A DNA stretch of 60,000 nucleotides from Nematostella vectensis (lineage: Eukaryota; Cnidaria; Anthozoa; Actiniaria; Edwardsiidae), in the NCBI RefSeq assembly GCF_932526225.1, contig NC_064038.1:12463070-12523069 (forward strand), written 5' to 3'. The position numbers and the translations under genes were made by a program. Of the stretch, positions 55,285 through 60,000 are shown piece by piece (the stretch's first letter is position 1; each line of letters begins with the position of its first letter). The notes beneath the pieces were generated by a model, which saw only the letters and a program-made list of their open reading frames with translations, did not search any database and had not been told where the DNA came from.

Positions 55285-55470
55285 TTTAAAAAATCGGCTA
55301 TTTATTCGCAAGCAAACTTCAAAATAACATTGTACGAATGAAGTCTGGTATGTTATTGACGATATTTGATTGAAAATATCTTGGTTCTTGCTTGAATTAG
55401 CCGATGGAAATGGATGCTTTGTGTTGCTCGCCACTGAGCGGGAGCAAAACATGGAGGCGTGATTGGCCTT
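55285..55470 (-). repeat. Copy 7 of the dispersed ~235-bp family (inverted)
   Basis: Minus strand reads AAAGCATCCATTTCCATCGG, CTAATTCAAGCAAG, ATATCGTCAATAAC and TTTGCTTGCGAATAAATAGC. Confidence 0.65.
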
Positions 55471-55856
55471 CTTTAATATAACATTTTTTGCGTATGAATT
55501 TCTACGATACCACTACGATTTTCTGAATATAATAATTCGCATTTCAATGTATTACAATTTGTGAATCAAGATGCATCGAAAACTGAATCTCCTTTAAGAT
55601 TTTCTTTTTCTCTCTAGTGGTATCCCTCCATTCCCTTTATTCGATTTCGATCCATTGGTTATATAATTGGTTCAACTGCATCCCACGTTGAAAAGCGTAG
55701 CCAGGTTTGCATAGAGGCGAGTGCTCAGTTAAAGACATCATATCAAAAAGGTGTTAACTTTGACAACTTTTAGACCGCCTTTTGGGTCGATGGGGGAGTG
55801 CGGGCCTGAAGATTTTTCCACTGTTGATTATTTTTTAATATTTTTTTCCCCGGTAG

Positions 55857-56055
55857 CCTTGCAAGTCCCTCAGTCAGCCATTACACTCCAACGCATCGTC
55901 AACAACGACGACAAGAGTTCCCAACCCCTCCCCCGCACGGTACTCCTTTAGCTACGGGGACCTGTTCAATGCTCTGTACCGAAGACGAGACGTCGAGGTT
56001 GTCAAGGTGGATGACGTCAAACTGACACTGAGCCCCGACAAGCTCAAAGAAACAG
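55857..56055 (+). CDS. N-terminal exon of a fourth PRDM6-like paralogue (partial)
   Basis: Acceptor CCGGTAG ends at 55856 and donor GTAAGG begins at 56056; 199 nt, phase 0 to phase 1. The frame encodes a Ser/Thr/Pro-rich start and then YSFSYGDLFNALYRRRDV, EVVKVDDVK. The spacing of F, L, LY, V and V/I residues matches the module of gene 3 ([22 protein letters not shown]), and the exon also ends at phase 1 before the expected PR exon. There is no Met, so an upstream exon is needed. No PR-domain or finger exon could be found between 56056 and 60000, so the gene continues outside the window or is a remnant. The identification rests on a short motif plus intron phase. Confidence 0.55.
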
Positions 56056-56490
56056 GTAAGGGAGGGAAGGAAACGGAGGCCAGAAAAGCCCGACAGATAA
56101 GGAGGGGAGGCAAGGGGAAGGTAAGCAAGATGAATTATATGAAGCAAAAAAAGGAATGGGGGGGGGGGTGGGAGAAAAGCCCGACAGATAAGGGAGGGGA
56201 GGCAAGGTGAGTAAGTTAAGCAAGATTAATTATATGAAGCAAAAAAAGGAATGGGGGGGGGGGGGGGAGAAAAGCCCGACAGATAAGGGAGGGGAGGCAA
56301 GGTGAGTAAGTTAAGCAAGATTAATTATATGAAGCAGAAAAGGAATGGGGGGGGGGGGAGAAAAGCCCGACAGATAAGGGAGGGGAGGCAAGGTGAGTAA
56401 GTTAAGCAAGATTAATTACATGAAGCAGAAAAGGAAGGGAGGGGGAGCCCGACAGATAAGGGAGGGGAGGCAAGGGAGCAAGGTAAGCAA
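56056..56490. repeat. 92-96 bp tandem repeat carrying splice-donor-like sites
   Basis: Four to five copies of a G-rich unit (GAAAAGCCCGACAGATAAGG, GAGGGGAGGCAAGGTGAGTA, AGTTAAGCAAGATTAATTAT, ATGAAGCA) begin at the true donor of the gene 4 exon. AAGGTAAGC or AAGGTGAGTAAG donor-like strings occur at about 56121, 56207, 56302, 56393 and 56483. Confidence 0.88.
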
Positions 56491-56494
56491 AATA

Positions 56495-59400
56495 AATTCC
56501 TTGTGAATGACATGAAAGAGCAAGTAATCAAATCTAAGAATAATTTCCATGATTTCTTTCTCTCTTTTTTTTTCGGATGCTTAACTCGAAACGCTTGTCC
56601 TTTATTTATTTGTCCTTTGACCTAGTAATTTTGTTATCGCGATTTAGTAGTCAAAACTCTTGAAAGATTTCACGGTTAACGAACCGAAAGAAGAGATAAC
56701 CGACTTGGCGACAGGAAGCACTGATACCACCAGCTTCCCGACATTTGCTCGTCACAACTATAAAAAAAAACATTTTATAAAATCGTAAACATTTTGTGCA
56801 GAAGGCAAAGTAAACTGTTAACAATCATAAATAGCACATGGATGAATTTATTCGAAACAAATAATTCCTTTGGATAAAAAACATTATGTTTGTTGATCAA
56901 TAGGCGTTGGTCATTTTATCTTTGAGATTTTTTTCGGCAATGGGCAATTAACAATTTCCTTTTTATTAAAATTCCAAGCAAATTACAAACAATTAAATTC
57001 GAGCTTATCTGAACAGGAATCTTACTTCGGTTATTTTTGGTGTCGGCACTACATTCGTAACAGGAAGCAGGTATTAAAAAAAACATGTCGCAACGTTTAT
57101 ATTTCTCCGGAAGTCTGAGTGTGCTATCCATCTTCTTCTTGACGTAGTTTTCTTCAGATTTAGTTCACATACAGTCTCGCAAAACAAACACAGGAAAGGG
57201 GGACAAAAATACACTGATAACGACCGATAAGAAACGGGAAACGCGAGTTCTTGTTTATTTTCTTGGTTTAGAGATGTTTCGGAATATTACGGAACAGTGT
57301 GATACGAAGTATATATGCAAAAGAGACGGAGCGAGTTAAGCTTCTGTTTGGAAAGAGGGATTTAGGGTTTGTCCCTATCGGGTATAGGAATCCGGGAAGG
57401 ACACAAGCGAGACTAGGTATAAAGCTATCTCGCGTATTTTTAAAATGTTTAACATGTTATAAATACACACCTATTTAAAGAAGTTACGAATTCATGTGCC
57501 ATAAAAATTGACGCTAAATCCTGTGTCTGCATTGCATGCCTGGATTTTTGCGCTTATTTAATGTTTATTTTATGAAGTACTGTGTAAAGAAAATTACTCC
57601 CGATAACGAGACAGCGGCAAAATGTTCGGGGTAACGGGATTTTGGGGAGCTATCGTGGACTCTCTCAATAGTATAAATAACTCTCATCGTTATCCCCGAT
57701 TTGTAACTTAGCCAACAGATGCACCACTGCCAGCGACACGAGAAACAACTAAAGTTGCGATAAAGCCCCTGTTGTAAACTAAAAAAGATCATTCAAGCCC
57801 ATATAGCAAAGGGGAACACCCTTATGGCTTTTTTTCTATTTTAGACTGCCCTTATTTTTTCCACAGTTCGATAGTTTTCAGTCCCATATCTTAACCGGGG
57901 CAATAACTTGGCAAAAAACGTTACAATATAGGTTTATTTGTGTTATCTCGTGCCAAAATAGAAACATATTATATTATTTAACCTAGAAATTTACGTTTAA
58001 AGGTTTTATGTACTTAATTGCGCGACCAGATAAAATCCCCATTCTAAGATATCTTTTGTCTACGTTCTGATTGCGAAAATAATATCCATAGTATTCAAAT
58101 TAACTAGTTATCTTATAAAACCATTACTAGTAAAACCGGAATGATAAGATACATATCTTCTAAATTAAAAGCCTTCTTTTCCCGACCTAGAGATATAGAA
58201 CATTAAATTTATCTTTGTGCCAACAAAAAAATGCCTTTATGACATCAGGAACGCAGGGCTGCAAAATTGCCATGACCAAATAAGGACATTGAGAAATGCA
58301 CGGGTGGCTGACGCAAAGCCAGACGAAATCTACGAGGTGATATTTGTTCATCGCTGAAATGCGTAGGATGCGAAACTGTTAAAATTATTTTTTAGTTTGC
58401 GAAAGCTCTAATTTGTTAGAATTTAAACACATAATAAAACAAAAGAACTATTTTTTAGATACTATGTGGTGTTGTTTGTAATATTAGAATTTCACTTCCC
58501 TTTGTATGATCAAGACAGTGCGTTTGTATTTTTTTTCTAACCAGGTCCACGACAAATTTCTCTACTCATAGTATTTGCCTGGATATTCTTAATTGTGCAT
58601 TTAAACGAGCTCTCCTCAGAGTGAATAAGCCGCCATATATCGTCGTTAACAATACGCTTGCAACGCCCTCAAATGATTACCTATGCGTTATGCGTTATAG
58701 GTGCGCAGAACAAGTGTTCTTCGCCGTGCGCAATTAAGTCTCTCAAAATGTAAGTCTCTCAAAATGACCGGTCAATAATATGCACCGGCATTTTTTTAAA
58801 AATATCGCTCTCTTTCCATTTGTTTTTATATTCAGCGGAAGTTCACAAATATGTGTCGCTGCGCATTTTAGGAAATGCCCCTGGCTGTGTTTCATGTTTC
58901 AATAATATCTTTGTTTGGTAAGCCGCTTATAATTAAATTTTGTTTATAATGACTCATTGTAATATTATTAAAGGCGATCCTTCTGATTTTTTAATTAAAG
59001 GAAGACAAAAAAATATGTAATCAAATCAGTTTAACTGATATCATTGATCATAAAATTGATCTATGCTGTTATTTAAAGCCTTTTTTATATGAAGAAAAAA
59101 AGGCGAAAATTGCGAGATCAGTTCTCCAACGGCAAGCCATGATGGCGCGCCAAAACAGGTTTTAAAAATGTCATAAAAACGTTTAATATCTTCCAGACCC
59201 CAGATCAGTATACCAATTGGACGTGCTCACCTGTGTATGACCTTTTCTACAAATACTCCAACCACTTCCGACAAGATACTGTAAATCCATTGACGGTCAA
59301 TTAACTCGAGTTTTCATCGCTTGGTGCTGAGACACGCAACGGTGCATTCCTCGTTGTCTCCTGAAACAAGACCCCAAATACCTCGCCATATTCATGCGTG

Positions 59401-60000
59401 AAGGCAGTGTGTAGTCGTGTAGTATACTATGCAAAAAAAAGTGTAAGCTTATTTCCAGTGATTTTTCGTAAGAAAAAAAAACGAGGATGAAAAGTGTCTG
59501 GTTGGTGAAATCATTCATTTTCTCGGTTTAAAATGCCCTAAAGGAGACACTCCAGTTTTTTGCTAAAGTGATCCGTAAGGTTTGACCCTTTTATGTGTTA
59601 AATTTCCTAGTCAAATAGTTAGCATTGCAAACATTTTTGCGCGCTATTCTTGGCTTTGCGGTTTGTTTTATTTAGCATGTTAAAATGCCATCCGGGATGG
59701 CAATTTTCGCTGCGCATGTTACACCATTACTCGGGCTTCCTGTGGTATGTCTTGAGAAGGTCTGCAGACCCCCCCTCCCCCTTCTAAAAAAAAAACAAAT
59801 ACGTTCCTTTTTGTTTTATAACTATATGCGCGAATTTAAATTTGAAAGTCATGGCATAGAATGTCGTTGTGGTTTTTTTTTTTTTGCGTTCTCTGCGGAG
59901 CGCTTTATTATCAATTACGTTAATTATATTTCAATTGCTGGAATGTTCCGATTTCCCCCCTTAATTTGAAGCCACGAGTTATATAAAAGATTAGTCATAT
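56495..60000. other. Right end of window, probable gene 4 intron
   Basis: AT-rich with no recognised exon. A short in-frame block after an acceptor-like CTTCCAG at about 59198 (YTNWTCSPVYDLFYKYSN) has no family resemblance and soon stops. Confidence 0.35.

Noticed and set aside
59190-59305. Possible next exon of gene 4 after CTTCCAG
   Set aside because: Acceptor phase and encoded sequence do not match the PR-domain exon found at the same place in genes 1-3.

Overview
This 60 kb window is animal nuclear DNA. It is AT-rich, has spliced genes with GT-AG introns and AATAAA signals, no operons, and a heavy load of short DNA transposons, minisatellites and homopolymer C tracts. The density of genes, the intron sizes, the Penelope-like element and the character of the proteins fit an invertebrate, most plausibly an anthozoan cnidarian such as a sea anemone. 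That placement is inference, not proof.

The only convincing cellular genes form a cluster of PR-domain zinc-finger regulators of the PRDM family. By the wording of their C-terminal fingers they look closest to PRDM6. Gene 1 lies on the minus strand (exons between 5383 and 1189), gene 2 on the plus strand (22115-24742) and gene 3 on the plus strand (31437-45898). A fourth paralogue is represented by its N-terminal exon (55857-56055) and must continue beyond the right edge if it is intact. I assembled the exons by hand. All four share a short N-terminal module ending in a phase-1 donor. In genes 1 to 3 the PR domain is then split by a phase-0 intron directly after a Trp-Glu pair. Genes 2 and 3 end in four zinc fingers; gene 1 keeps only one. 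Gene 3 has an extra long Ser/Thr/His-rich linker with four 24-residue repeats.

The rest is repeats. Left to right: a Harbinger-like MITE inside intron 1 of gene 1 (4068-4996); small MITEs (6005-6172, 11027-11262); AT-rich 11-bp repeats (7590-7970); a 5'-truncated Penelope-like retroelement with a GIY-YIG endonuclease (12687-13439); a 28-bp satellite (14283-16375); a Mutator-like element with 81-bp perfect terminal inverted repeats and a 9-bp target duplication in intron 1 of gene 3 (31672-32467); trinucleotide and TTTTCC/GGATAA repeats in its intron 2; a 44-bp array, a MITE, a hexamer microsatellite and a tRNA-derived SINE in its intron 3; 35-bp and 32-bp arrays downstream (47.2-48.7 kb); and a 92-96 bp array starting at the donor of the gene 4 exon. 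A roughly 235-bp family is scattered in at least seven copies on both strands.

The most unusual items are the rapidly diverging PRDM cluster with its shared N-terminal module, the SINE whose Pol III A and B boxes have been pushed about 825 bp apart by an internal minisatellite, and the array of duplicated splice-donor-like sites behind the gene 4 exon. I saw no CRISPR, rRNA, functional tRNA or viral genes.
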